From positions 8,264,501 through 8,328,500 of the forward strand of contig NZ_CP088285.1 in NCBI RefSeq assembly GCF_011516645.4: DNA of 64,000 nt, written 5' to 3'. The notes beneath the pieces are model-generated. The model saw only the letters and a program-made list of their open reading frames with translations, did no database searches and had not been told where the DNA came from. This document shows positions 46,421-55,394 of this stretch, in pieces (within the stretch, counting starts at the first letter, position 1; each line of letters opens with the position of its first letter). Position numbers and translations under genes: made by a program. The DNA is from Bradyrhizobium septentrionale (GTDB lineage: Bacteria; Pseudomonadota; Alphaproteobacteria; Rhizobiales; Xanthobacteraceae).

Positions 46421-46450
46421 GGCCCGCCTTTCCCGGCGGGCCTTTGTTTT
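46421..46450 (+). terminator. Rho-independent terminator of the flotillin operon
   Basis: GGCCCGCC, loop TTTCCC, GGCGGGCC, then TTTGTTTT: perfect 8-bp G+C stem plus T-run. It lies 28 bases after the ancestral flotillin stop (46392), which supports 46392 rather than 46267 as the original gene end. Confidence 0.85.
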
Positions 46451-46531
46451 GGCGTTGTCGGGAAACGGGTGGGACCGGACGTGTTCCAACCCCACACTAT
46501 GGCCGGATCGAATGTCCCCAAGGATTCTGCC

Positions 46532-47773
46532 ATGTCCGCCGATGCGCCTCGCCTGCCGGCCACCTTCAATCGCCTCGCCTGGTCCAACCTCGCCGCGCAA
46601 TCGGCCGAGCAGATCGCGCTTGCGGCTGCGCCCATCGTCGCCGTGCTGCTGCTCGGCGTCGGCGAAGGCCAGACCGGCCTGCTGCAGACCGCGCTGACGC
46701 TGCCCTTCATCCTGTTTGCGATCCCCGCCGGCCTGTTGGCCGACCGCGTGTCGCGGCGCTGGGTGATGGCCGGCTCCGAGGCGCTGCGCGCGGCCGCACT
46801 CGCCGCGATCCTGCTGCTGTTGTGGCTCGGCCTGATGACGCTGCCGCTGCTCGCTCTGCTCGGCTTCATCGCGGTCTGCGGCACGGTCGCCTACAGCGTC
46901 GCAGCGCCCGCGCTGGTCCCGTCGCTGGTGACGTCACAGCAATTGCCGGCCGCCAATGCCCGCATCGAGCTGGCGCGCACCGTCGCCTTTGCCAGCGGCC
47001 CTGCACTCGGCGGCGTGCTGGTCGGCTGGGTTGGTGCTGCGCCTGCATTCGGCTTCGCCGCGGCGCTGTCGGCGATCGCGGTCGTGCTGCTCGCCGGCAT
47101 CTACGAACCGGCGCGTCCGCCCGCGCCGCGGCGCCATCCGATGCAGGACATCAAGGAAGGCGCGGCCTTCGTGATGCACCACGCTTTGCTGCGGCCGGTG
47201 TTCATCACCCAGTTCATCTTCAACACCGCATCGTTCCTGCTGCTCGCCGTGTTCGTGCCCTATGCGGTGCGCCATCTCGCGCTCAGCGCCACCGGGGTTG
47301 GCACGACGCTTGCGATGTACGGGGTCGGCATGGTGGTCGGCGCGCTGTTCGCAACGCGGGTGATGAAGCGGCTGGCGTTCGGCACCGTGATCGGGCTCGG
47401 CCCCGTCACCGGCTTCATCGCGGCGGCCGTGATGGCGCTGACGACGTGGTTTCCGACACCGCTGCTCGCCGGCCTCAGCTTCTTCCTGCTCGGCGTCGGC
47501 CCGATCCTGTGGGTGATCTCGACCACCACGCTGCGGCAATCGGTGACGCCGCCGTCGCTGCTCGGCCGCGTCTCGGCAATCAACATCATGAGCTACGGCG
47601 CCCGCTCGCTCGGCTCAGCGCTCGGCGCCATCGTCGGCGGCCTCTACGGCGCCGAAGCCTGCCTCTACCTCGCGGCCGTGATCTTCGCCGCCCAGGCGCT
47701 GGTGATCCTGATGTCGCCTGCGGTGTCGTTGAGGCGGCAGCCCGACATGGTCGGCGAGCCGGTGCGCTGCTGA
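46532..47773 (+). CDS. MFS transporter
   Basis: A 413-residue, 12-helix major facilitator protein of the Bcr/enterobactin-exporter-like type: 'FNRLAWSNLAAQSAEQIALA', motif A 'GLLADRVSRRWVMAGSEALR', and 'STTTLRQSVTPPSLLGRVSA' in the second half, typical of the MFS_3/DHA-like efflux pumps. Substrate unknown. The ATG at 46532 has AAGGA upstream; the earlier frame to 46469 crosses the terminator region. It converges with the cyclase gene directly (1 bp apart). Confidence 0.9.
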   Translation: MSADAPRLPATFNRLAWSNLAAQSAEQIALAAAPIVAVLLLGVGEGQTGLLQTALTLPFILFAIPAGLLADRVSRRWVMAGSEALRAAALAAILLLLWLGLMTLPLLALLGFIAVCGTVAYSVAAPALVPSLVTSQQLPAANARIELARTVAFASGPALGGVLVGWVGAAPAFGFAAALSAIAVVLLAGIYEPARPPAPRRHPMQDIKEGAAFVMHHALLRPVFITQFIFNTASFLLLAVFVPYAVRHLALSATGVGTTLAMYGVGMVVGALFATRVMKRLAFGTVIGLGPVTGFIAAAVMALTTWFPTPLLAGLSFFLLGVGPILWVISTTTLRQSVTPPSLLGRVSAINIMSYGARSLGSALGAIVGGLYGAEACLYLAAVIFAAQALVILMSPAVSLRRQPDMVGEPVRC

Positions 47774-49027
47774 TCAGCTCGCCAGATAACGCTCGTATTT
47801 GCCGCCGACGACCTCGTCGGCGGCAACGGCCGGATCCAGTGTGTAGAGATCTTGCGCGTGGCCGATCCCGCGCAGCACGAAGCGGCCGGTGGAGACCAGA
47901 TAGTTGCGGCCGGCGGCGTCGAGCCCGGTGCGAAAGTCGGTCGAGGTCAGCAATTCCCGATCGACCGAGGCGCACATCGAGGCGATCCGGCTGACCTCGT
48001 TGACGGCGGGCCCGACCACCGTGAAATCGAGCCGGTCCTCGCTGCCGATGTTGCCGTAGAAGACTTCGCCGACATGGAGCCCGACATAAGCTGATGTGGT
48101 CGGCCGCCCCTCGTTCTCGCGGCGGTCGTTCAGCACCCGCATGTTGTGACGGAATCTGTGCTCGGCCCGCAGCGCCGCGCGCCTGGCGCCGGCCATGTTC
48201 TCGCTGGTGAACATCGCCAGCACGCCGTCGCCGATCAGCTTCAGCACCTCGCCGCCGGCGTCATGGATCGCGTCGATCGAGGCCTGCGCGTAGTCGTTGA
48301 GGAACGGGATGATCTCGTCCGGGCCGATGCGCTCGCTGATCGCGGTCGAGCCGCGCACGTCGGAGTACCACAGCACGGCCTTGATCTTCTCGGTGATGCC
48401 GCGCTGCATGCGCCCGCGCAGCACCTGCTCCGCCGTCTCGCGGCCGAGATAGACCCGCCCGAGCGTGCGGGCGATCTCGACCTGCGCCGCCGATTTGATC
48501 GCGAGCCCGAGCACCGGCACCAGGTCGCGCAGCGCCGCCATGTGGTTGGCATCGAACCCGTCCGAACGGCGGGTGGTGTAGTAGGAGTAGAAGCAGTCCA
48601 TCTCGCCGATCGTACCGGCTTCGCCGAAGCGATGCACGAACGCGGCGAAGTGCTTGTGGCCCTTCTCGGCAAGGTCGCCGATCATCGAAAAATCGTGCGC
48701 GCCGGTGAGATCGATTACCATCTCGTCACGGCCGTTTTCGAGCATGTGGTAGAAGGCCGACCGCCGCCAATTCTGACTGGCTTCGCCGCTGCTGGTCGAG
48801 CCGTATTCGAAGATGTCGGCCTCGTTGCTCTCGCCGTCGTTCCAGCGGAAACCGCGTCCCTCGAAGATCGGATGCAGGGTGTCGATGAACACTATCGCCC
48901 GCGACAGCGGCATGCCGGCGGCCCGGCAGCGCTCGCAGAAGCCGCGCAGCAGGTCGTTTTCCGGCAGGCCGGTCAGGCCCTGGCGGACCAACCAATTCAT
49001 GAGGCGCAAACGGGGCGTCAGTTCCAT
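47774..49027 (-). CDS. Class III adenylate/guanylate cyclase
   Basis: A 417-residue cytoplasmic cyclase. The C-terminal catalytic domain (residues about 215-340) shows 'VLWYSDVRGSTAISERIGPD' with metal-binding Asp, 'GGEVLKLIGDGVLAMFTSEN' with the second Asp, and 'YVGLHVGEVFYGNIGSEDRL'. The N-terminal 200 residues form a helical/GAF-like sensor of the kind common in rhizobial cyclases, with no membrane segment. The ATG at 49027 gives 'MELTPRLRLMNWLVRQG'; the 107-residue upstream extension is antisense to the next gene. It makes cAMP (or cGMP) in response to an unknown cue. Confidence 0.9.
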   Translation of the reverse strand: MELTPRLRLMNWLVRQGLTGLPENDLLRGFCERCRAAGMPLSRAIVFIDTLHPIFEGRGFRWNDGESNEADIFEYGSTSSGEASQNWRRSAFYHMLENGRDEMVIDLTGAHDFSMIGDLAEKGHKHFAAFVHRFGEAGTIGEMDCFYSYYTTRRSDGFDANHMAALRDLVPVLGLAIKSAAQVEIARTLGRVYLGRETAEQVLRGRMQRGITEKIKAVLWYSDVRGSTAISERIGPDEIIPFLNDYAQASIDAIHDAGGEVLKLIGDGVLAMFTSENMAGARRAALRAEHRFRHNMRVLNDRRENEGRPTTSAYVGLHVGEVFYGNIGSEDRLDFTVVGPAVNEVSRIASMCASVDRELLTSTDFRTGLDAAGRNYLVSTGRFVLRGIGHAQDLYTLDPAVAADEVVGGKYERYLAS

Positions 49028-49201
49028 ACTTTGGATTATGCCGGGCAATTGGTGCGGGAGGAAGGGCTGGTCGTCGCGTGACAGATGCGGACGCCAATGC
49101 AGCATTGCAAGGCCGCCCGCCTCACCATTTCGCGCGGAACACCGCCGCAGAAGCCTGAGATTCCCGCTTCCCTTTGCTGCGGCCTTCGCGCACAAGAGCG
49201 C

Positions 49202-49393
49202 ATGGACAATGATGCCAGCCCGCCAAATCCAATCCGACGCTTCATGCAATGGGCGATCACCCCGCCGCAATCCTATGGGGTCTATCTTGCCGGCCTCATC
49301 CTGATCTTCACCCTGTCGTTCTACGCCGGCACGCTGAAACCGAAGCACGTGCCCGGCCCGCCGCCGACCGCGCCATCAGCCCCGCGCAGCTGA
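49202..49393 (+). CDS. Small single-helix membrane protein
   Basis: A 63-residue protein: polar N-terminus ('MDNDASPPNPIRRFMQWAIT'), one transmembrane helix ('YGVYLAGLILIFTLSFYAGT') and a Pro-rich tail. It is divergent from the cyclase and convergent with the EamA transporter (adjacent stop codons). The ribosome site is weak (AAGAGC). I recall near-identical small proteins in other Bradyrhizobium but no function. Confidence 0.65.
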   Translation: MDNDASPPNPIRRFMQWAITPPQSYGVYLAGLILIFTLSFYAGTLKPKHVPGPPPTAPSAPRS

Positions 49394-50272
49394 TCACGCC
49401 GGTTTGGTCTCCGACGTCGCGATCCAGATTCCGGCGAATACCGCGATCAGACCAACGACCAGATTGACCGTGATCGGCTCCCCGACCAGTTGCTTGGCGA
49501 GCAGGCCTGCGGCAATCGGATTGACCGTCATGGTGCTGGCAACGCGGGTCGGCGATGCCCGCTCCAGCGCCAGCACCCACAGGATGAAGGCCAGCGCGCC
49601 GCCGGCGATACCGAGATAGAGCCCCGCGATCCACTGCGACGTGCCGAAATCGCGCAGGATCGCCAGGCTGCCGGTGAAGATCCCGACCGCCACCAGCGCG
49701 GCCGCCCCCGCGCCCATGCCCACAGCGAGGAAGCCGAGCGCGCTGGAGCGGCGGATGAACGGTCGCGACAGCACGTTGTCGAACGCCATGCAGAGCACCG
49801 CGGCGGCCATGATCAATTCGCCGCGCCACGCGCCCGGCGGCGCCGCCGACAGCCCGGAGGCCAGCGCGGCCGCCACGCCGAGCACCGCGATCGAGACCCC
49901 GACCGATTTGCGCATCGTCAGCGGCTCGATGCCGAGCAAGGCGCCGACCACCATGGTGGAGAGCGGCAAGGTCGCCAGCGCAAGGCTGGCGCGCGCCGCC
50001 GTCGTGTAGGACATCGCAAGATTATAGAGCACGAAGAACACCCCGAAGAAGGCAATGCCGAGCGCGATGACCGCAGGCCAATCCTCGCGCCGCGGCCATT
50101 TCGCGCCGAGCAGGACCGCGGCCGGGAGCACGCAGAGAAAGCCGATCGCCCAGCGCAGGATCGCCAGCGTGATCGGGTCGGCGTTACCAGCCAAATAGCG
50201 CGTGATCGCCGCCGCCGTACCGCCGAGGCAACTCGAGACCAGTGCAATCGCAACGCCGATCCACTCGCCCAT
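49394..50272 (-). CDS. EamA/DMT family transporter
   Basis: A 292-residue drug/metabolite transporter with ten helices in two EamA repeats ('GGTAAAITRYLAGNADPITL', 'LALATLPLSTMVVGALLGIE'; second repeat 'SPTRVASTMTVNPIAAGLLA'). Likely exports a metabolite or amino acid. The ATG at 50272 is preceded by GGGAGCAGG; further in-frame ATGs at 50284 and upstream are possible. It is divergent from the XRE regulator, which may control it. Confidence 0.9.
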   Translation of the reverse strand: MGEWIGVAIALVSSCLGGTAAAITRYLAGNADPITLAILRWAIGFLCVLPAAVLLGAKWPRREDWPAVIALGIAFFGVFFVLYNLAMSYTTAARASLALATLPLSTMVVGALLGIEPLTMRKSVGVSIAVLGVAAALASGLSAAPPGAWRGELIMAAAVLCMAFDNVLSRPFIRRSSALGFLAVGMGAGAAALVAVGIFTGSLAILRDFGTSQWIAGLYLGIAGGALAFILWVLALERASPTRVASTMTVNPIAAGLLAKQLVGEPITVNLVVGLIAVFAGIWIATSETKPA

Positions 50273-50351
50273 CCTGCTCCCCATGCGTTTCGTGTTCGCT
50301 TGTGGCATCTTGCCGAGTGAGATCATTCCGGCAACTACCTGACAGGTACTC

Positions 50352-51173
50352 ATGTCGCAGCAGCACGATTTTGCAGCCAGCCTGCGCTGGTGGCGGCAGC
50401 GCAAGGGCCACTCGCAACTCGAGCTCGCCGGGCGCGCCGATATCTCCCAGCGCCATCTCAGCTTCCTCGAGCTCGGGCGCGCCGCACCGAGCCGCGACAT
50501 GGTGATCCGGCTCGCCGCCGCGCTCGACGTGCCGTTGCGCCAGCAGAACGCGCTCTTGGTCGCGGCCGGCTTTGCGCCGGTATGGCGGCAAACCGACCTT
50601 GCCGCGCCGGAGCTCGCCCAGATCCGTCACGCGCTGGATTTCATACTCGCGCAGCAGGAGCCGTTCCCCGCGGTCGTGGTCGACCGGCACTGGAATCTGC
50701 TGCTCGCCAATGCAGGCGCCGCGCGGCTCGTGGAATTCCTGGTCGGACCAGTGGCTCCCGGCACGCCGGTCAATCTCGCCGACGCACTGGTCGCGCCCGA
50801 CGTGCTGCGCCCCTATCTCACCAACTGGACCGAGGTGGCCGGCTACTTCGTCCGCAGCGTCGAGGCCGATGCCGCCGCCGACGGCACCACCGCAACGGCG
50901 GAATTGCTCAAGCGCCTGCTGGCTTATGACGGTGTCGAGGCCGCGTTGGCCGCGCCGCCCGCGGGGCCGGCGTCCGGACCGGTGCTGCCGATGCTGTTCC
51001 GCAAGGGCGACGTCGGCCTGCAGCTGTTCACCACGATCGCAACGCTCGGAACGCCCCAGGACGTCACGCTGCAGGAGCTGCGCATCGAAAGCTTCTTTCC
51101 GATGGACGAGGCGACGGGGCAGCTGTTCCGGAATTGGTCGAAAGCGAGCGGCGCCAAAGCGGCTCAATCATAG
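50352..51173 (+). CDS. XRE-family regulator with MmyB-like ligand domain
   Basis: A 273-residue regulator: N-terminal helix-turn-helix (residues 8-65, 'LRWWRQRKGHSQLELAGRAD', 'SQRHLSFLELGRAAPSRDMV') and C-terminal MmyB-like domain ('VVVDRHWNLLLANAGAARLV', 'LQELRIESFFPMDEATGQLF'). This type often represses a neighbouring transporter or enzyme until a fatty-acid-like ligand binds. It diverges from the EamA gene (79 bp between start codons) and its stop overlaps the lactonase-like gene by 10 bp, tail to tail. Confidence 0.92.
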   Translation: MSQQHDFAASLRWWRQRKGHSQLELAGRADISQRHLSFLELGRAAPSRDMVIRLAAALDVPLRQQNALLVAAGFAPVWRQTDLAAPELAQIRHALDFILAQQEPFPAVVVDRHWNLLLANAGAARLVEFLVGPVAPGTPVNLADALVAPDVLRPYLTNWTEVAGYFVRSVEADAAADGTTATAELLKRLLAYDGVEAALAAPPAGPASGPVLPMLFRKGDVGLQLFTTIATLGTPQDVTLQELRIESFFPMDEATGQLFRNWSKASGAKAAQS

Positions 51174-51991
51174 AAGTCCGGCGACATTTTCAGCCCGTCG
51201 CGCTGCGCCTTGTCGTGGTTGATCCAGAGCTGCGCCTTCTCCTTCGCCAGCGTGTCGGCGATCTTCTGCATCGAGGCCAGCGTTTGGTCCTTGCTGGCGT
51301 TCAGAGCCGGCACACGCCGATTGTCCCAATTATCCTTGAAGTGAACGGCATCGCCGGTGAGCACCACCGCGCCGGCCTTCGGCAGCTTCACCAGCAGCGA
51401 CTGGTGGCCGGGCGTGTGGCCCGGTGTCGACAGGATGGTGACGCTGCCGTCGCCGAACACGTCGCGGTCGCCTTCCAGCTTGGTGACGGGATGCTCAGGC
51501 TTGAAGCGCGGTGCGTTGTTGGCGCCAGGCCACTCATATTCGGCCTTCTGCACATACAGCATCGCGGCCGGGAACAGCTCGACATTGCCGATGTGATCGG
51601 GATGGGTATGCGAGACGGCGATTGCCTTGATGTCCGACGGCTTGACCCCGAGCTGGTCGAGCTGCGCGGCGAGCGTCTTCGGCCGCCGCCAGGTGACCGC
51701 CTTGGGATCGGCAGGCGCCAGGCCGTTCGGCATCTCCGCCACCGCATCGGGAATGCCGGTGTCCCACAGGAACCAGCCCTGCGCGTGTTTGATCAGATAG
51801 CAATTGTCGACGAAGTCCATCGACTTGCCTTCATTCACGCCGGGCGACCAACGTGAAATGTCACCCGCAACGCCCTCGCCGCAGTTGAGAATGTAGAGCC
51901 GCTCGACACCGGAATTCGCAGGCTGAGCATATGCCTGCGGCAACGCGGCCACGACCCAGAACAATATTGCAAGACCGATTGCCTTCATCAT
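51164..51991 (-). CDS. Secreted metallo-beta-lactamase-fold hydrolase, AHL-lactonase-like
   Basis: A 275-residue protein with a signal peptide (to about residue 22, 'ALPQAYA'). It has the zinc site of MBL-fold lactonases: 'SHTHPDHIGNVEL' (HxHxDH), 'GHTPGHQS' (His), 'TGDAVHF' (Asp) and 'LWINHDKAQ' (His). Sequence and spacing fit the AiiA/AttM N-acyl-homoserine-lactonase group, but the exported form and substrate are unproven. The start at 51991 has AGGGAAGG upstream; a frame to 52180 is an antisense shadow. No luxI/luxR lies nearby. Confidence 0.85.
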   Translation of the reverse strand: MMKAIGLAILFWVVAALPQAYAQPANSGVERLYILNCGEGVAGDISRWSPGVNEGKSMDFVDNCYLIKHAQGWFLWDTGIPDAVAEMPNGLAPADPKAVTWRRPKTLAAQLDQLGVKPSDIKAIAVSHTHPDHIGNVELFPAAMLYVQKAEYEWPGANNAPRFKPEHPVTKLEGDRDVFGDGSVTILSTPGHTPGHQSLLVKLPKAGAVVLTGDAVHFKDNWDNRRVPALNASKDQTLASMQKIADTLAKEKAQLWINHDKAQRDGLKMSPDFYD

Positions 51992-52020
51992 GTTGCCTTC
52001 CCTTGGTCGAGCCGACCGCT

Positions 52021-52980
52021 TCAATGCGCGTGGTCGTGGTCCGGACAGGTCTCGACCTCGACCGTGATATGGCTGAGTCCGGACAGGCCGCCGAGCCGGC
52101 GCTTGTAGGTCGCAGGCGGCAGCGGCTGATCCGAGACCACCGAAATTACGGCGGCGCGGTGGCCGGGGCCGACCTGCCACAAATGCAAATCGGTGACACG
52201 GTCTCCCTTGGCCTCTAAGCGTTCGCGAATGGTGGTCTCCAGGTGATCGTCGGCGCTGACATCGAGCAGCACGGCGCCGGCCGCGCGGATCAGGCCATAG
52301 GCCCAGCTCGCGATCACGACGCTGCCGATGATGCCGACCAGCGGGTCGGCCCAGACCCAGTTCGCAACCATCGCGACCAGCAGCGCGCCGATCGCCAGGA
52401 TCGAGGTTGCGGCGTCGGCCAGGACATGAACGTAGGCGGCGCGCAGGTTGTTGTCATGGTGATGGTGGTGATCATCGTCATGGTGATGATCGTAGCCATG
52501 GCCGTGATGATGGTGATGATCATGGTCATCGCGCAGCAGCCAGGCGCTGGTAAGGTTGACGACGAGACCGAGCGCCGCAACCATGATCGCCTCGCTATAG
52601 GCGATCGGCACCGGGTGCAGCAGCCGGTCGATGCTTTCCCACGCGACCTGGATCGCGATCATCGCCAGGATGATCGCGCTGGAGAACGCCGCGAGATCGC
52701 CGAACTTGCCGGTCCCGAACGAGAAGCGTGCATTGCCGGCCTGACGCCGCGCCAGCAGATAGGCGAGCCCTGCGATGCCGAGCGCGGCCGCGTGCGTCGC
52801 CATGTGCCAGCCATCGGCCAACAGCGCCATCGACCCGGACAGCCAGCCTGCGACGATCTCGCCGACCATCATCACGGCGGTCAGCGCCACCACGATCCAG
52901 GTCCGGCGCTCGTTCTGGGAATGCCCGGCGCCGAGGAAGACGTGCTCGTGGGTCCATTGATCGATCGAATGCGAGTGCAT
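52021..52980 (-). CDS. dmeF: CDF family Co2+/Ni2+ exporter DmeF
   Basis: A 319-residue cation diffusion facilitator with the DmeF N-terminus 'MHSHSIDQWTHEHVFLGAGH'. Six helices carry the metal site 'LLADGWHMATHAAALGIAGL' and 'YVHVLADAATSILAI' (HxxxD). A His-rich cytoplasmic loop between helices 4 and 5 alternates His and Asp for about 30 residues. The C-terminal cytoplasmic domain ends 'CPDHDHAH'. DmeF exports Co and Ni in rhizobia, usually under DmeR; no dmeR is beside it here. Confidence 0.9.
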   Translation of the reverse strand: MHSHSIDQWTHEHVFLGAGHSQNERRTWIVVALTAVMMVGEIVAGWLSGSMALLADGWHMATHAAALGIAGLAYLLARRQAGNARFSFGTGKFGDLAAFSSAIILAMIAIQVAWESIDRLLHPVPIAYSEAIMVAALGLVVNLTSAWLLRDDHDHHHHHGHGYDHHHDDDHHHHHDNNLRAAYVHVLADAATSILAIGALLVAMVANWVWADPLVGIIGSVVIASWAYGLIRAAGAVLLDVSADDHLETTIRERLEAKGDRVTDLHLWQVGPGHRAAVISVVSDQPLPPATYKRRLGGLSGLSHITVEVETCPDHDHAH

Positions 52981-53033
52981 GGCAAGTCTCCGAAAAACTG
53001 CGCGATGGCGATGCGATCAGCGCCCGCCGCCCG

Positions 53034-53996
53034 CTAGACCATCTCCGCCGGCGCCAGCCGGCAGGTCTCGCTGCTGATTTCGACCTGCAGCGTAGCATGG
53101 TGGATGCTGAACCGCTCCGACAGCTTTGCACAGACCTGATGCAGGAACGCATCGTCATGTCCGCCGGGGCGCACCAGGTGTGCGGTCAACGCGGTTTCGC
53201 TCGTGCTCATCGCCCAGATGTGCAGGTCGTGCACCTCGGTGACGCCCTCGAGCGCGGCCAGATAATCCCTCACTTCCTTGAGATCGATGCCCCTCGGCAC
53301 CGCGTCCAGCGCGAGGTTGACGCTATCGCGGGCGAGCTCCCAGCCGCTCAGCAGCACGACCACGGCGATGACCAGGCTGATCGCCGGATCGAGCCATTGC
53401 CAGCCGGTCGCCATGATGAGCAGCGCGGCGACGACGACGCCGAGCGAGACGCCGGCATCCGCCGCCATATGCAGATAGGCGCCGCGGACATTGAGGTCGC
53501 TGTCGCGGCCGCGCATGAACAACAGCGCCGTGCCACCATTGATCAGGATGCCGAGCGCCGCGACCCAGACCACGGTCCAGCTTGCCACCTCCGCCGGCTC
53601 GCGGAAGCGGTTGATGGCCTCGACCGCAATGCCGCCGACCGCGATCAGGAGCAGCCCGGCGTTGAACAGCGCCGCCAGGATCGAGGCGCGGCGGTAGCCA
53701 TAGGTGTGGGTATCGGTCGGGCGCTTGCCGGCGAGCCACGCCCCGCCCCAGGCCAGCAGCAGCGCGATGACGTCGGAGAGATTGTGAACCGCGTCGGAGA
53801 CCAGCGCCAGCGAGTTGGCGGAATAGCCGAAGATCAGCTCCGCGATGACGAAAGCGGTGTTGAGCGACGCGCCGATTGCGAAGGCCGTGCCGAAGCTGTC
53901 GGGCGCGTGGCTGTGCCCGGCATGGGAATGGCCCGCGTGGGAATGTTCGTGAGAATGACCGCTGTGGTCATGGTCGTGGTCGTGATTGTGCGCCAT
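53034..53996 (-). CDS. CDF family cation (Zn-type) exporter
   Basis: A 320-residue CDF transporter with a His-rich N-terminus (Asp-His and 'HSHAGHSHAGHSHAP' repeats) and the site 'ALVSDAVHNLSDVIALLLAW' and 'YLHMAADAGVSLGVV' (HxxxD/DxxxD types of ZitB/CzcD). The C-terminal domain ends 'VEISSETCRLAPAEMV'. It is a distant paralogue of the neighbouring DmeF, 53 bp upstream of it in the same direction, so the pair may be one metal-efflux operon. Confidence 0.9.
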   Translation of the reverse strand: MAHNHDHDHDHSGHSHEHSHAGHSHAGHSHAPDSFGTAFAIGASLNTAFVIAELIFGYSANSLALVSDAVHNLSDVIALLLAWGGAWLAGKRPTDTHTYGYRRASILAALFNAGLLLIAVGGIAVEAINRFREPAEVASWTVVWVAALGILINGGTALLFMRGRDSDLNVRGAYLHMAADAGVSLGVVVAALLIMATGWQWLDPAISLVIAVVVLLSGWELARDSVNLALDAVPRGIDLKEVRDYLAALEGVTEVHDLHIWAMSTSETALTAHLVRPGGHDDAFLHQVCAKLSERFSIHHATLQVEISSETCRLAPAEMV

Positions 53997-54073
53997 GGCA
54001 ACCGTCGCCCGCTATCGTCGGCTGCGGTTATAGCGCGGTGAAATGTGGATACTATCACACCGCTGGCGGCGCT

Positions 54074-55394
54074 CCGTAGATGGGGTAACGGGCCGGCCGC
54101 CCGCTCGCTACGGCGCGATTTGGAAGCGCGCTCGCGAGCGGCCTGTTGGTTGGAAGGCGGTCGTCCCTCAAACTGATGGTGTCAACGGAGTCGGGCAAGC
54201 CCGCTCCAAGCATCATTAAGGGACGACCATGTACCACTATGCAGGAATCGACGTGTCTTTGGAATGCTCGAGCGTCTGCCTTGTCGATGGGACGGGTAAG
54301 ATTTTGCGCGAGGCGAAGGTTGCGAGCGAGCCGGAGGCCCTGATCGGCTGGTTCCGGTCGCTGGGGTTGGTGCTGGAACGGATCGGGCTGGAGGCTGGTC
54401 CGCTGTCGCAATGGCTCTACGCAGCGATGCAGGATGCGGGCCTGGCAGTCGAACTGTTGGAGACGCGGCACGTCCGCGATGCCTTCAAGGCGATGCCGGT
54501 GAAGTCGGACCGCAACGATGCCCGCGGGATCGCGCAACTGATGCGGCTGGGCTGGTTCCGGCCGGTGCACTGCAAGTCGATCGAAGCGCAGGAGACGCGG
54601 GCGGTTCTGGACGGCACGCAAGCTGCTGCAGTCGAAGCTGCGCGACATCGAGAACAGCCTGCGCGGCGTGCTCCGCGGCTTCGGTCTGAAGGTCGGCCCG
54701 ACCACCGAGCGCACGTTCGCCGAACGCATCCGGGAACTCGTAGCGGGCCATCCTGGACTTGAGGTGGTGGCCCAGGCACTGCTCGAAGCCCACGCCGTGC
54801 TGCGGCGCGAGTTCAATGGCCTGGATAAGCACACCCAAAGGCTCGCCAGGTCGCACCCGCAGGCGAAGCTCTTGATGACGACACCGTCCGTCGGCCCGAT
54901 CGTGGCGCTCACCTATGCCTCGGCGATCGACGACCCGAAGCGCTTCCGGTCATCGAAGGCGACGGGAGCGCATTTTGGCCTCACCCCGAAGAAGTACCAA
55001 TCGGGCGAAACCGACTATACCGGCCGCATCAGCAAGATCGGCGATGCCTCCGTGCGCGAGGCGCTCTATCAGGCGGCTCATGTCATGCTGACCAAGCCGG
55101 TCAGGAACTGCTCGGCGCTGAAGGGCTGGGCGATGCGGATCGCCCGGCGCGCAGGCATGCGCAAGGCCAAGGTGGCGCTTGCACGCAAGCTCGCCGTGAT
55201 CCTGCATCGCATGCTCGCCGACGCCAAACCGTTCAACCCGATGGCCAAGGCCTCGGCAACCTAAGCAAGGAGCAGCAATCGGTTCTGGGCGGGCCACGAC
55301 ACCAGGCTCTCCCTGAGCGAGGTCCCTTCGCCGGGACGATGGATCCGGTCAGGCCGCCATCCGGGAAGTGGCTCACAACCACGCTTCCGTAGAT
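54074..55394 (+). mobile_element. IS110-family insertion sequence, degraded
   Basis: An IS110-type transposase lies between non-coding ends. The 8-mer CCGTAGAT occurs at 54074-54081 and 55387-55394, 1,313 bp apart, and is the best candidate for the junction core; IS110 elements have no classical terminal inverted repeats. The left flank (54082-54228) includes GGGCCGGCCGCCCGC and could encode a bridge RNA. The right end contains GGCCGGCCGG. Exact ends are provisional. Confidence 0.6.
54229..55264 (+). pseudogene. IS110 family transposase, frameshifted
   Basis: N-terminal DEDD (RuvC-like) domain: 'YHYAGIDVSLECSSVCLVDG', 'GLEAGPLSQWLYAAM' and 'AMPVKSDRNDARGIAQLMRL'. The first frame breaks after 'EAQETRAVL': an extra G at about 54609-54610 (CTGGACGG where CTGACGG would keep frame). 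The second frame gives 'TARKLLQSKLRDIENSLRGV' and a C-terminal transposase_20 domain with 'LLMTTPSVGPIVALTYASAI', 'RSSKATGAHFGLTPKKYQSG' and the conserved Ser region 'GDASVREALYQAAHVML'. Without the extra base the protein would be about 344 residues. Probably inactive unless the base is a sequencing error. Confidence 0.9.

Noticed and set aside
51164..51991. Quorum-sensing locus (luxI/luxR) beside the lactonase-like gene
   Set aside because: Neighbouring genes are an XRE/MmyB regulator, an EamA exporter and metal exporters; no LuxI or LuxR domain is present.
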